This document shows positions 1-8,290 of a DNA stretch of 64,000 nt, one piece after another. The first letter of the stretch is position 1; each line of letters begins with the position of its first letter. Position numbers and translations under genes: made by a program. The stretch is taken from NCBI RefSeq assembly GCF_000243135.2, contig NC_019903.1:2766001-2830000 (forward strand), in the 5' to 3' direction. The notes under the pieces are model-generated. The model ran no database searches, was not told the DNA's origin, and saw only the letters and a list, made by a program, of their open reading frames with translations. This DNA comes from Desulfitobacterium dichloroeliminans LMG P-21439. Its GTDB lineage: Bacteria; Bacillota; Desulfitobacteriia; Desulfitobacteriales; Desulfitobacteriaceae.

Positions 1-383
1 TCTCCGATACGGGAATCTCTCCGGGATCGGGTGTGGGCAATCGGCGCACAGGAATCAATGAGGAAACACTGGGTTGCCGAGTCATCGCCATCGGTCTGCC
101 CACAGTTATGAATGCCGCCATTATTGCCAATAACTGTCTCGATTCCTTATTGGATGAGCTAAAGACCAGTCCAGCCCTTTTCCGTCTTTACAAGGAGTTC
201 AGCCCCAAAGTCTTTGAACAGATTTTAGAAAAGGCCTTGTATCCTTATCACAACAATCTCATGGTCACCCCTAAAGAGGTCGATTCTCTAATTCAGACCA
301 CCGCTCGCATCATCGCCGGGGCTTTAGGTATGAGTCTCCATCCCGGCATCAGTACAGAAGAATATCAGATGTATATGCAATAA
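1..383 (+). CDS. gpr: GPR endopeptidase, C-terminal part (5' end outside window)
   Basis: Spore germination protease, which degrades small acid-soluble spore proteins (SASPs) when spores germinate. Only the C-terminal ~126 residues are present; the reading frame is open to the window edge, so the true start lies upstream. Visible family features are the conserved stretch SDTGISPGSGVGN followed by ETLGCRVIAIGLPTV, close to the GPR consensus for this region, and a helical C-terminus ending in MYMQ. Its 3' end converges on a short SASP-like gene on the other strand, which would encode a natural substrate. An internal GTG at 33 should not be taken as the start because the homology runs upstream of it. 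Confidence 0.93.
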   Translation, partial: SDTGISPGSGVGNRRTGINEETLGCRVIAIGLPTVMNAAIIANNCLDSLLDELKTSPALFRLYKEFSPKVFEQILEKALYPYHNNLMVTPKEVDSLIQTTARIIAGALGMSLHPGISTEEYQMYMQ

Positions 384-384
384 T

Positions 385-413
385 AAAAAGAGAGCGGCTT
401 TCGCTCTCTTTTT
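385..413. terminator. Bidirectional terminator between gpr and SASP gene
   Basis: Perfect 12-bp inverted repeat AAAAAGAGAGCG / CGCTCTCTTTTT with a 5-nt loop. The A and T ends give a U-tract in both directions, so it can end gpr on the plus strand and the short SASP transcript on the minus strand. Confidence 0.85.
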
Positions 414-430
414 ATGGATTGAATTGTAGA

Positions 431-553
431 TTAGGTATTAGGGGTCTTTTTGTGCTTACGATTTGCGATGCCGATTTCCTGCGCGACTTCATACTTGAAT
501 TGCTCTAACGCAGCATTTAAAACGGGTTGATTCGTTTGTTTGGTATCTGCCAT
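431..553 (-). CDS. Short alpha/beta-type small acid-soluble spore protein
   Basis: A 40-residue protein with the SASP signature LEQFKYEVAQEIGI at residues ~16-29, matching the N-terminal half of alpha/beta-type SASPs, where GPR cleaves within the (K)YE-A-QE segment. Full-length SASPs are usually 60-70 residues and carry a second, DNA-binding C-terminal motif; here that half is replaced by a short basic tail (NRKHKKTPNT). The start ATG at 553 has a strong ribosome site, GAGGAGGG, 7 nt upstream. It converges on gpr and has a sigma-G-like promoter upstream. It may be a minimal SASP or a shortened relative; DNA binding is not shown. The gene is small enough to be missed by default gene callers. 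Confidence 0.75.
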   Translation of the reverse strand: MADTKQTNQPVLNAALEQFKYEVAQEIGIANRKHKKTPNT

Positions 554-640
554 ACGTAAGCCCTCCTCTTTCTTTTGCAAATCTTTCGGCAGACCTACAT
601 CGCTGCTATAACGATTTATTACTTCATTTCACTTCGCTAT

Positions 641-670
641 TATTATCTTCTAAGACTGCCCTAATCATTC
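641..670 (-). promoter_or_regulatory. Putative sigma-G promoter of the SASP gene
   Basis: Reading the minus strand, GAATG (666-670) is followed after 18 nt by GATAATA (641-647), close to the forespore sigma-G consensus (G-A/C-ATR, 18 nt, CATAMTA). It lies ~90 nt before the SASP start codon, fitting expression in the developing spore. It is inferred by motif match only. Confidence 0.5.
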
Positions 671-696
671 CCGACAATAGATGGTGAAGTTGGAAT

Positions 697-3093
697 TTAA
701 TGAAGACCCACATTTTCTATGGAAAAAAATTGATCACATTCTTGCCACACTCTAACATAGTGCTCAGGGTGGGCGAGAACTTTTTGGGTGAATTGGTAGG
801 CTTGTTCCACCAGTCGGCCATCCCGGGACAAATCTGCCAGACGCAATTCCATAAGACCATGTTGTCTTGTCCCTAATAGCTCTCCGGCTCCCCGAAGCTT
901 TAAGTCCTCCTCAGCTATTTTAAAACCATCCTGGGTCTCACACAGAACATCGAGACGGCGACTATTTTTCGTATCGGATAAGAGGAAACAATAGGACTGC
1001 TCACTTCCCCTTCCCACTCGACCTCTGAGCTGATGCAGTTGAGCTAGACCAAAACGTTCTGCCCCTTCAATCACCATAACGGTCGCATTAGGAACGTCGA
1101 CCCCTACTTCAATGACTGTGGTAGAGACGAGAATATGGGTTTCACCTTTCTGAAAAGCTTCCATTACTTCTTCCTTTTGTGCCCCCTTCATGCGACCGTG
1201 AAGCAAACGGACCTGACGGTGGGGAAACCGTTCCTGCAAGGACTCAAAGCGCTCCGTTGCCGAAATTAAGTCCAAGCTTTCCGATTCCTCCACGAGAGGG
1301 CATACCACATAGACCTGCCTCCCCTTGTCCATCTGCTCATCCATAAACTTTTCCAGGCTCAGCCTGCCGCGTTCCGTGAGCTTACGGGTGATGATGGGCT
1401 TGCGACCGGCGGGCATTTCGTCGAGAGCTGAAAGTTGGAGATCCCCATAGAGGGTTAAGGCCAAGGTGCGGGGAATAGGAGTCGCTGTAAGGACCAGGAC
1501 GTGGGGGTTCTCCCCTTTAGTTTGGAGAGAAGTTCTCTGCTTGACACCAAAGCGATGCTGTTCGTCAGTTATGGCTAGCCCAAGGGAGTGAAATTGCACA
1601 CTTTCCTGGATCAAGGCATGGGTTCCGACGATGACCTGAGCTTTTCCGTAGGCGATTTCCGAGAGAATCTTATCCCGCTCACTCTTCGTCTGACTACCTA
1701 AAAGACATACAACATTTAATCCGAGGGGCCTAAAGGCCGCTTCTAAGGATTGATAATGCTGCAAGGCCAAGATTTCTGTGGGAGCCATCATGGCACCCTG
1801 ATACCCTGAGCCCACAGCCATCAACAATGCCGCCATAGCCACCGCTGTCTTTCCTGAACCCACATCCCCTTGAACCAAGCGAGCCATGCCTTTGGTCTCG
1901 GCCATATCACGAAAGATTTCCTGTATTACTCGTTTTTGCGCATGGGTTAGTTCAAAAGGTAGCTGGTCATAGAAGCGTTTGACCAGCTGTTCCCCGTCCT
2001 TCAGTTGAGGACTATCATCCTTTTGCACCCCTGCTCGTAAGCGAGCTACTGCTAACTGTAGGAATAGCACTTCTTCAAAAACTAAGCGCTCTCGAGCTTG
2101 ACCTAGGCTATGAAAGGATTGGGGGAAGTGAATTTCTTGATAGGCTTGGGCACGGGAATACCATCTTCCTCCCTCCTCCGAGGGTAGAAATTCGGGGAAG
2201 ATCTCTGAAGCCTGATCCATAACCCCCTGAATAATACCGCGCAGGACTTTCGAGGAAAGCCGTGCAGTTTCCGAATAAACCGGAATGATCTCGGCAAGTT
2301 TTGCTGCCCCGGACTTCTGAATATCAGTGGCTTGGATTTCCGGAACCCGTTGCTGCCACCGTACCTTTCCCGTCACAATTACTGATGTACCCACAGGAAA
2401 CTGCTTAAGTATAAAGGTTTGATTAAACCAAACTCCGTAGATTAAGCGCCCCTCTTGTTCGATGCTCAGCTTAACGACCTTAATCTTGCCTCGAGAAAGT
2501 TGGCTGGCAACGACTTTGCCGGCGATGGTCGCAACTTCTCCATCTTTTAGCTCACCAATCCCGCGCAAACTCCTATCCTCATAGCGGCGAGGAAAATAAA
2601 AGAAAAGATCCTTAACATTATGTAAACCAAGCTGGGCAAGGAACTTTGCACGCTCCGGTCCTACTCCCTTCAGATATTGCAAGGCGCGCGAGGGATTAGA
2701 CCTAACGGTTCTCTCTTTGTCATGGGAATCTTCAGCATGTGAGTCTGGGCCATGAAAATCTGTAGTCTCTACAGGCTCTTTGGGCTCTCTTTCATCTTGT
2801 TTCAGATCGATCTGTGAGGATAATGCCGGTTCCTTTTGTTCTTCGAGAAAACGGCGTAGGTGGGCGAGAGCTTGACGGCGTTGTAAAGGACTCCAATCCT
2901 TATAGTGATGGGTTATATCCTTAAGGACACTGAAATCCCCATCCTGCTCCAATTGCCCTAAACGGCTGAGAATACCTTTTAAAAACAAATGGAAACCGCC
3001 CACGACTCCCGTATTACAGCAGCCCTGCTTTTCTTCTGCCACCATCGCGCGTTGGAGATGATTCAAGACTATTTTACCCTGATTACCGATCAT
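697..3093 (-). CDS. recG: ATP-dependent DNA helicase RecG with N-terminal extension
   Basis: Branched-DNA helicase acting on stalled replication forks and recombination intermediates. Helicase motifs are clear: Walker A GDVGSGKT (~409-416), DEQH (510-513), TATPIPRT (~536-543) and a C-terminal QLRGRVGRG motif VI. The wedge/OB domain begins near residue 135 with a helix-hairpin-helix-like segment (LKGVGPERAK). At 798 residues it is ~110 longer than Bacillus RecG (about 680); the extra part is an N-terminal helical segment (1-90) plus a charged, low-complexity linker (~95-133). The ATG overlaps the sdaAA stop as ATGA, so it is probably translated from the same message. It is the last gene of sdaAB-sdaAA-recG. 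Confidence 0.96.
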   Translation of the reverse strand: MIGNQGKIVLNHLQRAMVAEEKQGCCNTGVVGGFHLFLKGILSRLGQLEQDGDFSVLKDITHHYKDWSPLQRRQALAHLRRFLEEQKEPALSSQIDLKQDEREPKEPVETTDFHGPDSHAEDSHDKERTVRSNPSRALQYLKGVGPERAKFLAQLGLHNVKDLFFYFPRRYEDRSLRGIGELKDGEVATIAGKVVASQLSRGKIKVVKLSIEQEGRLIYGVWFNQTFILKQFPVGTSVIVTGKVRWQQRVPEIQATDIQKSGAAKLAEIIPVYSETARLSSKVLRGIIQGVMDQASEIFPEFLPSEEGGRWYSRAQAYQEIHFPQSFHSLGQARERLVFEEVLFLQLAVARLRAGVQKDDSPQLKDGEQLVKRFYDQLPFELTHAQKRVIQEIFRDMAETKGMARLVQGDVGSGKTAVAMAALLMAVGSGYQGAMMAPTEILALQHYQSLEAAFRPLGLNVVCLLGSQTKSERDKILSEIAYGKAQVIVGTHALIQESVQFHSLGLAITDEQHRFGVKQRTSLQTKGENPHVLVLTATPIPRTLALTLYGDLQLSALDEMPAGRKPIITRKLTERGRLSLEKFMDEQMDKGRQVYVVCPLVEESESLDLISATERFESLQERFPHRQVRLLHGRMKGAQKEEVMEAFQKGETHILVSTTVIEVGVDVPNATVMVIEGAERFGLAQLHQLRGRVGRGSEQSYCFLLSDTKNSRRLDVLCETQDGFKIAEEDLKLRGAGELLGTRQHGLMELRLADLSRDGRLVEQAYQFTQKVLAHPEHYVRVWQECDQFFSIENVGLH

Positions 3094-3953
3094 AAAAAAT
3101 CCGCCTGAATCCTTTGACCAGTGGGAGTAATAGCCAATCCCCCTTGAGCCGTTTCCCGAAGTGAGCAGGGCATGCTTTTACCGATTTCGTTCATGGCATC
3201 AATCACTTCGTCTAAAGGGATAGCACTTTCTATACCAGCCAAAGCCATCTCGGCTGCTGCCAGAGCAACCGTAGAAGCAGTAGCATTACGCTTAACACAT
3301 GGCACCTCTACAAGTCCGGCCACAGGGTCACACACCAAGCCCAGGAAGGATTTCATAGCTATAGCGGCTGCATGAGCACATGCGGCAGGGCTTCCGCCTG
3401 CCAACTCTACGGCGGCTGCGGCTGCCATTCCTGCGGCAGACCCAATTTCAGCTTGACATCCACCTTCAGCCCCCGAGACATTGGCTCGGTCGGCAATGAT
3501 CATGCCGATACCCGCAGCACAAAACAGGGCCGTCACTACTTCTTCTTCAGAAGACTGGAGAGCCTCTTCAGCAGTCAGCAATACTGCCGGTAGCACACCA
3601 CAGGACCCAGCGGTGGGGGCGGCGACGATTTTACCCATGCTGGCATTGACTTCCACAACCGCTAAGGCTCGAGCTATGGCACCATTCATTCGGTCCCCGA
3701 TTAAGCTCTTCTGTGAGCTTCGCCATTGGTTTACTTTAAGAGCCTCACCGCCCACCAACCCAGATAAAGATTTTCTCTCTCCGGTCAGTCCGCTTTGGAC
3801 AGCCTCCCTCATGACTTGAAGGCTTTGGGCCATTCGACGACTTAGCTCGTCCCGGCTTTTTTCTGCTTCTTCGGCTTGCTCGACAAGGACGATCTCGCCA
3901 ATTTTCTTCCCTTCTTGCTCGGCAAGGGATACATAATCCATGGTGGAACGCAT
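3090..3953 (-). CDS. sdaAA: L-serine dehydratase, iron-sulphur-dependent, alpha subunit
   Basis: Catalytic subunit of the oxygen-sensitive [4Fe-4S] L-serine dehydratase, which deaminates serine to pyruvate and ammonia. Candidate cluster cysteines lie in GSCGVLPAV, CDPVAGLVEVPC and MPCSLRETAQGG, all typical of the family, and the 287-residue length is normal for a stand-alone alpha chain. The start at 3953 has AAGGAGGG upstream. The beta subunit gene precedes it by 12 nt and recG follows with a 4-nt overlap. The two-gene format and the iron-sulphur enzyme suit an anaerobe. Confidence 0.96.
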   Translation of the reverse strand: MRSTMDYVSLAEQEGKKIGEIVLVEQAEEAEKSRDELSRRMAQSLQVMREAVQSGLTGERKSLSGLVGGEALKVNQWRSSQKSLIGDRMNGAIARALAVVEVNASMGKIVAAPTAGSCGVLPAVLLTAEEALQSSEEEVVTALFCAAGIGMIIADRANVSGAEGGCQAEIGSAAGMAAAAAVELAGGSPAACAHAAAIAMKSFLGLVCDPVAGLVEVPCVKRNATASTVALAAAEMALAGIESAIPLDEVIDAMNEIGKSMPCSLRETAQGGLAITPTGQRIQADFL

Positions 3954-3965
3954 GAACTTCCCTCC

Positions 3966-4637
3966 TTATTCTAAAGGTTCTATAGCCATGGCCTCGTTTA
4001 CTGCTGGAAGCTTATTGATCAAAGCTAATGCAGCTGGGTCGATAGCCTGATCGGTCTCGATGATCATCAAGGCATGAGCCCCTTTTTTCTCTCTGGAAAC
4101 TCTCATTTGGGCGATATTGATTTGAGTCGTGGCAATTAAGGAGGTGACTTGGGCTACCACTCCCGGCAGATCATTTTGCAGAACGACTAAGGTATGATAA
4201 TCTCCCATGATTTCAACCTTAAACTCATTAATGCCTTGAATCTTAATTCGCCCGCCGCCGATGGAAGAGCCCATGACGACAACCTCATGCCCCTCCCCAG
4301 CCTTCAGACTGATTTTCACCGTGTTCGGGTGAACATCCCCTAAATCTTCTGTCCTAAAGCGAATGGATAGGCCTTGCTCATCAGCAATGTCTTGAGCCTG
4401 CGGAATCCTCTCGTCGTCTGTACGCATCCCCAATAGCCCGGCTATTAAGGCAAGATTTGTACCGTGGCCTTTACCTGTCTCCGCAAAGGAGCCATGCAGC
4501 GTCAACACCGCTTCCTGGGGTTGACCTCCATATATCTTTCTGGCCATAGCACCTAAGCGCACTGCCCCTGCAGTATGTGAACTGGAAGGCCCCACCATGA
4601 TCGGGCCAATCAAATCAAAAACGGTACTCCGTCCCAT
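3966..4637 (-). CDS. sdaAB: L-serine dehydratase, iron-sulphur-dependent, beta subunit
   Basis: Partner of the alpha subunit encoded just downstream. The first ~140 residues are the serine-dehydratase beta domain (GPIMVGPSSSHTAGAVRLG near the N-terminus). Residues ~149-223 form an ACT domain (LPGVVAQVTSLIATTQINIAQM), a fold that commonly binds amino acids and may give serine feedback. The 223-residue length is normal. The start at 4637 is preceded by GGAGAG. It is the first gene of its group, directly downstream of the fakA terminator, so its own promoter or read-through must lie in the ~50 nt upstream; I did not see a convincing -35/-10 pair. Confidence 0.95.
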   Translation of the reverse strand: MGRSTVFDLIGPIMVGPSSSHTAGAVRLGAMARKIYGGQPQEAVLTLHGSFAETGKGHGTNLALIAGLLGMRTDDERIPQAQDIADEQGLSIRFRTEDLGDVHPNTVKISLKAGEGHEVVVMGSSIGGGRIKIQGINEFKVEIMGDYHTLVVLQNDLPGVVAQVTSLIATTQINIAQMRVSREKKGAHALMIIETDQAIDPAALALINKLPAVNEAMAIEPLE

Positions 4638-4681
4638 AACCTTCTCTCCTTATTCTTCCGAATACTCCGCTCAACTAACCT

Positions 4682-4711
4682 ATAAAAACCCCTCCGGATC
4701 GCTCCGGAGGG
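4682..4711 (-). terminator. Terminator downstream of fakA
   Basis: Minus-strand 9-bp stem CCCTCCGGA / TCCGGAGGG with a 4-nt loop, followed by GTTTTTATA. It separates yloU-fakA from sdaAB-sdaAA-recG. Confidence 0.88.
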
Positions 4712-4737
4712 TATTTCTTGTCATTCATTATCGCTTA

Positions 4738-6405
4738 TTATTCTACCCCAAAAATATAATAATATAGGGGTTGGTAACCGGGGTACAGCTCTAACTCGAT
4801 ATGGGGAGCCTCTGCGGCAATCCAAGTCCTCAGTTCTTCCGCTTGCTCTTCGGAAACATCCTCTCCGTAGAAAATCGTCACCAAATCATGATCCTTCCAC
4901 TTCATGGTATCAAGGGTTTCTTTAGCAACCTGCAGACGGTCTTTTCCTGTGACTTGAATGACATCCTCAATCAGTCCCAAGATATCACCTTCACTGATTT
5001 CCAAATCCCCAAATTGGGAATCACGAACTGCGTAGGTGACTTCTCCTGATTTGATCAGGGATAGCCCATCCTCCATATTTTTGGCATTTTCAGCTGCATC
5101 ACCTTGAGGATTATAATTCACTAAGGCCGAAATGCCTTGGGGAATTGATTTAGTTGGGATAATATACACATTGCGGTCGGTCACAAGTTCTTTAACTTGA
5201 CGAGCGGCCATCACGATATTTCCGTTATTAGGAAGAATATAAACGTTCTTGGCCTGTACCTTGCGTACAGCCTCGACGATATTCTCTGTGCTAGGATTCA
5301 TGGTTTGCCCACCAAAGATAACCTCATCCACGCCCAGACTTCTAAAGACATCGGCAATTCCTTCCCCCATGGCTACGGCAACAATACCATGCTCTTTCTC
5401 CTCTGAGGGGGTCTCCTGCAAGGAACTCTCATCCAGCTCCTCATGCTTCTGTGCATGAGCCATAGCTTCATTTTGCTCCAGCATATTATGGATAGCTACT
5501 TGATGAAGCGATCCCCATTGGATAGCATAATCCAAAATATTGCCTGGGTTCTTGACATGGACATGGATTTTGACGACTTCTTCAGTTCCGACAACCAAGA
5601 GTGAATCGCCACTTGCCGCTAAATCCTCTCGGATTTTTTCCACGCGCAGATTCTGACCTTTGACCAAAAACTCCGTACAATAAGGGAACTCCAAGTCTTC
5701 AATAGCGGTAATTCCTCGTATCATTTGCGATTCAGCCTGTGGGGTAGCAAGAACGACCTCTTCTTCAAATTCTTGACCTTCTAAAGCTGCAATCCAACCG
5801 CTTAAGATGATTAGAAATCCTTGTCCCCCGGCATCGACAACCCCAGCCTGTTTCAAGACGGGAAGCATATCAGGAGTTTTTTCAAGAGTCAGCTGTCCCC
5901 GAACATAGGCGTCCTTTAATATCTGCAAAGGAGGGGCACCGTGTTTGGCACTATTTTGAGCACCCTTAGCCACTTCACGAGCTACGGTTAGAATGGTCCC
6001 TTCCACAGGCTTCATCACTGCTTTATAGGCAGTATCTACTCCTACCTGTAAGGCCTGGGCAACCTGCAGACCATTTGCTTCCTTATGGCCTTCCAGGCCT
6101 TTAGCTATACCCCGCAAAAGCTGAGATAAAATCACCCCTGAGTTTCCACGGGCACCCATCAAAGATCCCATAGAGACTGCGGTAGCGACTTCAGCAACCG
6201 ATGCTCCCGAAGTCTTCTCCGCATCCTTGACAGCAGATTGAATCGTGAAGTTCATATTTGTTCCAGTGTCACCATCGGGTACAGGGAAGACATTCAACGC
6301 ATCCACATCATGCTTCTTGCGTTCCAACGCCCTGGCACCGAATCGCATCATCTGTTTCCACTGCAATCCAGTAATCATATTGACTGTATCTCCATCTGAT
6401 TTCAA
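4738..6405 (-). CDS. fakA: Fatty acid kinase FakA / DAK-domain protein (YloV family)
   Basis: ATP-dependent kinase subunit that, in studied Firmicutes, phosphorylates fatty acids bound to a FakB (DegV) protein. The N-terminal DhaL domain carries NVFPVPDGDTGTNM (metal/ATP site, ~40-53), GARGNSGVILSQLLRG and DAGGQGFL; the remaining half is the YloV C-terminal region. Length is normal (555 residues). The annotated start is a TTG at 6405 with a GGGGG element 7 nt before it; an ATG nine codons later, with GGAG upstream, is an equally possible start. It follows yloU by ~30 nt, the order common in Firmicutes. No fakB is present in the window. Confidence 0.92.
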   Translation of the reverse strand: MKSDGDTVNMITGLQWKQMMRFGARALERKKHDVDALNVFPVPDGDTGTNMNFTIQSAVKDAEKTSGASVAEVATAVSMGSLMGARGNSGVILSQLLRGIAKGLEGHKEANGLQVAQALQVGVDTAYKAVMKPVEGTILTVAREVAKGAQNSAKHGAPPLQILKDAYVRGQLTLEKTPDMLPVLKQAGVVDAGGQGFLIILSGWIAALEGQEFEEEVVLATPQAESQMIRGITAIEDLEFPYCTEFLVKGQNLRVEKIREDLAASGDSLLVVGTEEVVKIHVHVKNPGNILDYAIQWGSLHQVAIHNMLEQNEAMAHAQKHEELDESSLQETPSEEKEHGIVAVAMGEGIADVFRSLGVDEVIFGGQTMNPSTENIVEAVRKVQAKNVYILPNNGNIVMAARQVKELVTDRNVYIIPTKSIPQGISALVNYNPQGDAAENAKNMEDGLSLIKSGEVTYAVRDSQFGDLEISEGDILGLIEDVIQVTGKDRLQVAKETLDTMKWKDHDLVTIFYGEDVSEEQAEELRTWIAAEAPHIELELYPGYQPLYYYIFGVE

Positions 6406-6435
6406 AATAATCCCCCTACTCTATCAGAACCTAGG

Positions 6436-6792
6436 TCATTCCAGGACGCGAACTCCCTGGACGTTGACATTGACTTGCGCAACCTTCAGGCCGGTTAGAT
6501 TTTCGGTGGTATAGCGAACGCGTTCCATGACATTCGTAGCTACCTCGGAAATCTTGACGCCATAACCAACTATAATATACAAGTCAATGACGACCTCCTG
6601 ATCGTCGATAGATACAACAACTCCACGGGCAAGATTTTCTCGACCAAGAAGCTCGGAAAACTTATCGGTAGATTTCCGGGAGGCCATTCCCACTAGACCG
6701 TAACATTCAACGGCAGCTGCACCGGCGATGGTTGCGATAACCTCTTCTGAAATATCGATTTTCCCCAAATTATTATTAATCTCTTGACCCAT
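6436..6792 (-). CDS. yloU: Asp23/Gls24 family envelope stress protein (YloU)
   Basis: Asp23/DUF322-family protein of 118 residues. Visible family features are IDISEEVIATIAGAAAVECYGLVGM (split over residues ~12-36) and a C-terminal VNVNVQGVRV strand. Family members are associated with the membrane and cell-wall stress in other Gram-positives; the exact role here is unknown. I chose the ATG at 6792, not the longer reading to 6831, because AAAGGAGGTCC lies 6 nt before it. It forms a two-gene unit with fakA and is transcribed divergently from rpmB. Confidence 0.9.
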   Translation of the reverse strand: MGQEINNNLGKIDISEEVIATIAGAAAVECYGLVGMASRKSTDKFSELLGRENLARGVVVSIDDQEVVIDLYIIVGYGVKISEVATNVMERVRYTTENLTGLKVAQVNVNVQGVRVLE

Positions 6793-6832
6793 ATTCAAGG
6801 ACCTCCTTTTCGGCTGTGTCCACATCGTCACT

Positions 6833-6861
6833 ATTTTACCAAGTATTCACGAAATGTTCAA
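6833..6861 (-). promoter_or_regulatory. Sigma-A promoter for yloU-fakA
   Basis: Minus strand TTGAAC (6856-6861), 17-nt spacer, TAAAAT (6833-6838), about 40 nt before the yloU start codon. Confidence 0.7.
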
Positions 6862-6950
6862 AGAAAATTATTAAAAAGTCTAATTAATATCAATAAAACT
6901 CTCCAGTCAAGGTAAAAAACAACCTTTAGTGAAAAAGCTCAGGAAAAACC

Positions 6951-6979
6951 TTGCTAATATCCTGTACATCTGATAGAAT
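6951..6979 (+). promoter_or_regulatory. Sigma-A promoter for rpmB
   Basis: TTGCTA (6951-6956), 17-nt spacer, TAGAAT (6974-6979), giving a leader of about 30 nt before the rpmB ATG. It is divergent from the yloU promoter. Confidence 0.75.
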
Positions 6980-7016
6980 ACATAAGTATCATTTCCGGTG
7001 TAAAGGAGGTAAGAGC

Positions 7017-7208
7017 ATGGCTAATGTATGTGCTATTTGCGCAAAAGGGGTTGCTACAGGTATTCAGGTCAGCCACTCCCATATCCGGACAAAGCGGACT
7101 TGGAAACCTAACCTGCAAAGGGTTCACGCCCTCATCAACGGCACTTCAACTCGGATTAATGTTTGCACTCGATGCTTACGGTCCGGCAAAGTTCAACGTG
7201 CAATATAA
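7017..7208 (+). CDS. rpmB: Large ribosomal subunit protein bL28, zinc-ribbon form
   Basis: Ribosomal protein bL28, 63 residues. Cysteines at 5, 8, 50 and 53 form two CxxC pairs, so this is the zinc-binding (C+) type. The core SHSHIRTKRTWKPNLQRV is diagnostic. The ATG at 7017 is fixed by AAAGGAGG 6 nt upstream; upstream in-frame codons lie in the promoter region. It is transcribed alone from its own promoter and followed by two terminator hairpins. Confidence 0.97.
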   Translation: MANVCAICAKGVATGIQVSHSHIRTKRTWKPNLQRVHALINGTSTRINVCTRCLRSGKVQRAI

Positions 7209-7242
7209 TTACAAACAACTCCTAACATAGAGTGTAAGCTTG

Positions 7243-7277
7243 GCTGGTATTAACTTAAGTTGATACCAGCTTTAGTT
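7243..7277 (+). terminator. rpmB terminator (first)
   Basis: 13-bp stem GCTGGTATTAACT / AGTTGATACCAGC (one G-U-type pair) with a 2-nt loop, followed by TTTAGTTTTC. Confidence 0.8.
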
Positions 7278-7287
7278 TTCTAATTTT

Positions 7288-7325
7288 AGAGCCCGAGGCA
7301 ACTCGGGCTCTTTCTTCTGTTTTAT
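7288..7325 (+). terminator. Second terminator between rpmB and hslO
   Basis: Stem GAGCCCGAG / CTCGGGCTC with GCAA loop, followed on the plus strand by TTTCTTCTGTTTT. It reinforces rpmB termination. In the minus direction the hairpin is present but the U-tract is poor, so termination of hslO here is uncertain. Confidence 0.7.
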
Positions 7326-7366
7326 CGCAACCACGGACATTGCTTTTCTACGCCGATTTTCCCGGA

Positions 7367-8251
7367 TTATTTTGCTTGCTGATAAAGCTCACGCAAATCA
7401 GCCTCATCAAAGTTGTAATGCTCATTGCAAAAATGACAGATTAATTCAGCATGCTGATCCTCGAGCAGGTCCTTAAAACCTTCTTTACCTACACTAATCA
7501 AGGTCTCGCTCACTCGCTCTTTCGAGCAGGTACAGCAGAAGCCCACCGGACGCTTCTCCAAGACCCGGTATTCCATGTCCCCCATGATATTGCGTACCAA
7601 ATCCTCCATGCTGTCACTGTCCACAGCGATTGGACTAATCCCCTGAATCTGGGACAAACGGTTTTCCAGCATCTGAATGCTTTCTTCGGAGGCACCGGGC
7701 AACAACTGGAACAACATCCCTGCCGCTCCGGCCACATGTAAATCCCTCTCGACAAGGACACCCAATAGAGCAGCAGAGCGGACCTGTTCAGAGGTATGGA
7801 GATAATGAACCAAATCATCGGCAATTTCTCCGCTAACGATGGGAACCATGCCTGTATAGCTCTCGCCATTGCTAAGGCTACGACTCACACAAAATTCTCC
7901 GGCTCCAACCGCACCGGCGACATCCAGTTTCCCTTTCTCATTCAAGGGAAGGTTGACCTGGGGCTCATGAACATACCCGCGCACCTCGCCACGGGCGTTG
8001 CCAACGGCGACAACACCCCCTAAGGGTCCATCCCCAAGCAAGCGTAATGTAATGGCTTCTTCCGCCTTCATAGAGCTCGCTAGCAGCAGGGAGGCTCCCA
8101 TGAGTCGTCCTAAGGCTGCTGTGGCCACCGGCGTCGTCTGATGACGATTGGCCGCCTCTTCCACCGTGTTCGTCATTCCTATCGCCACCCAACGAACTTC
8201 ACCCTTACCCAATGTACCTAGCCATAATTCATCGGCATATTTATTGCTCAT
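7367..8251 (-). CDS. hslO: Redox-regulated chaperone Hsp33
   Basis: Holdase chaperone activated by oxidative unfolding. The C-terminal zinc switch is visible as CTC (in GFCCTCSKERV) and CHFC, matching the CxC...CxxC pattern, and the N-terminal part (ANRHQTTPVATAALGR) fits the substrate-binding domain. I take the ATG at 8251 (294 residues); a TTG at 8269 is in frame but overlaps the GAGG element that would serve as its ribosome site. It is the last gene of the long minus-strand run that begins at priA. Confidence 0.95.
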   Translation of the reverse strand: MSNKYADELWLGTLGKGEVRWVAIGMTNTVEEAANRHQTTPVATAALGRLMGASLLLASSMKAEEAITLRLLGDGPLGGVVAVGNARGEVRGYVHEPQVNLPLNEKGKLDVAGAVGAGEFCVSRSLSNGESYTGMVPIVSGEIADDLVHYLHTSEQVRSAALLGVLVERDLHVAGAAGMLFQLLPGASEESIQMLENRLSQIQGISPIAVDSDSMEDLVRNIMGDMEYRVLEKRPVGFCCTCSKERVSETLISVGKEGFKDLLEDQHAELICHFCNEHYNFDEADLRELYQQAK

Positions 8252-8290
8252 AGTTTTATCCAACCTCAATCTATTTTTATCATTAGCCTG

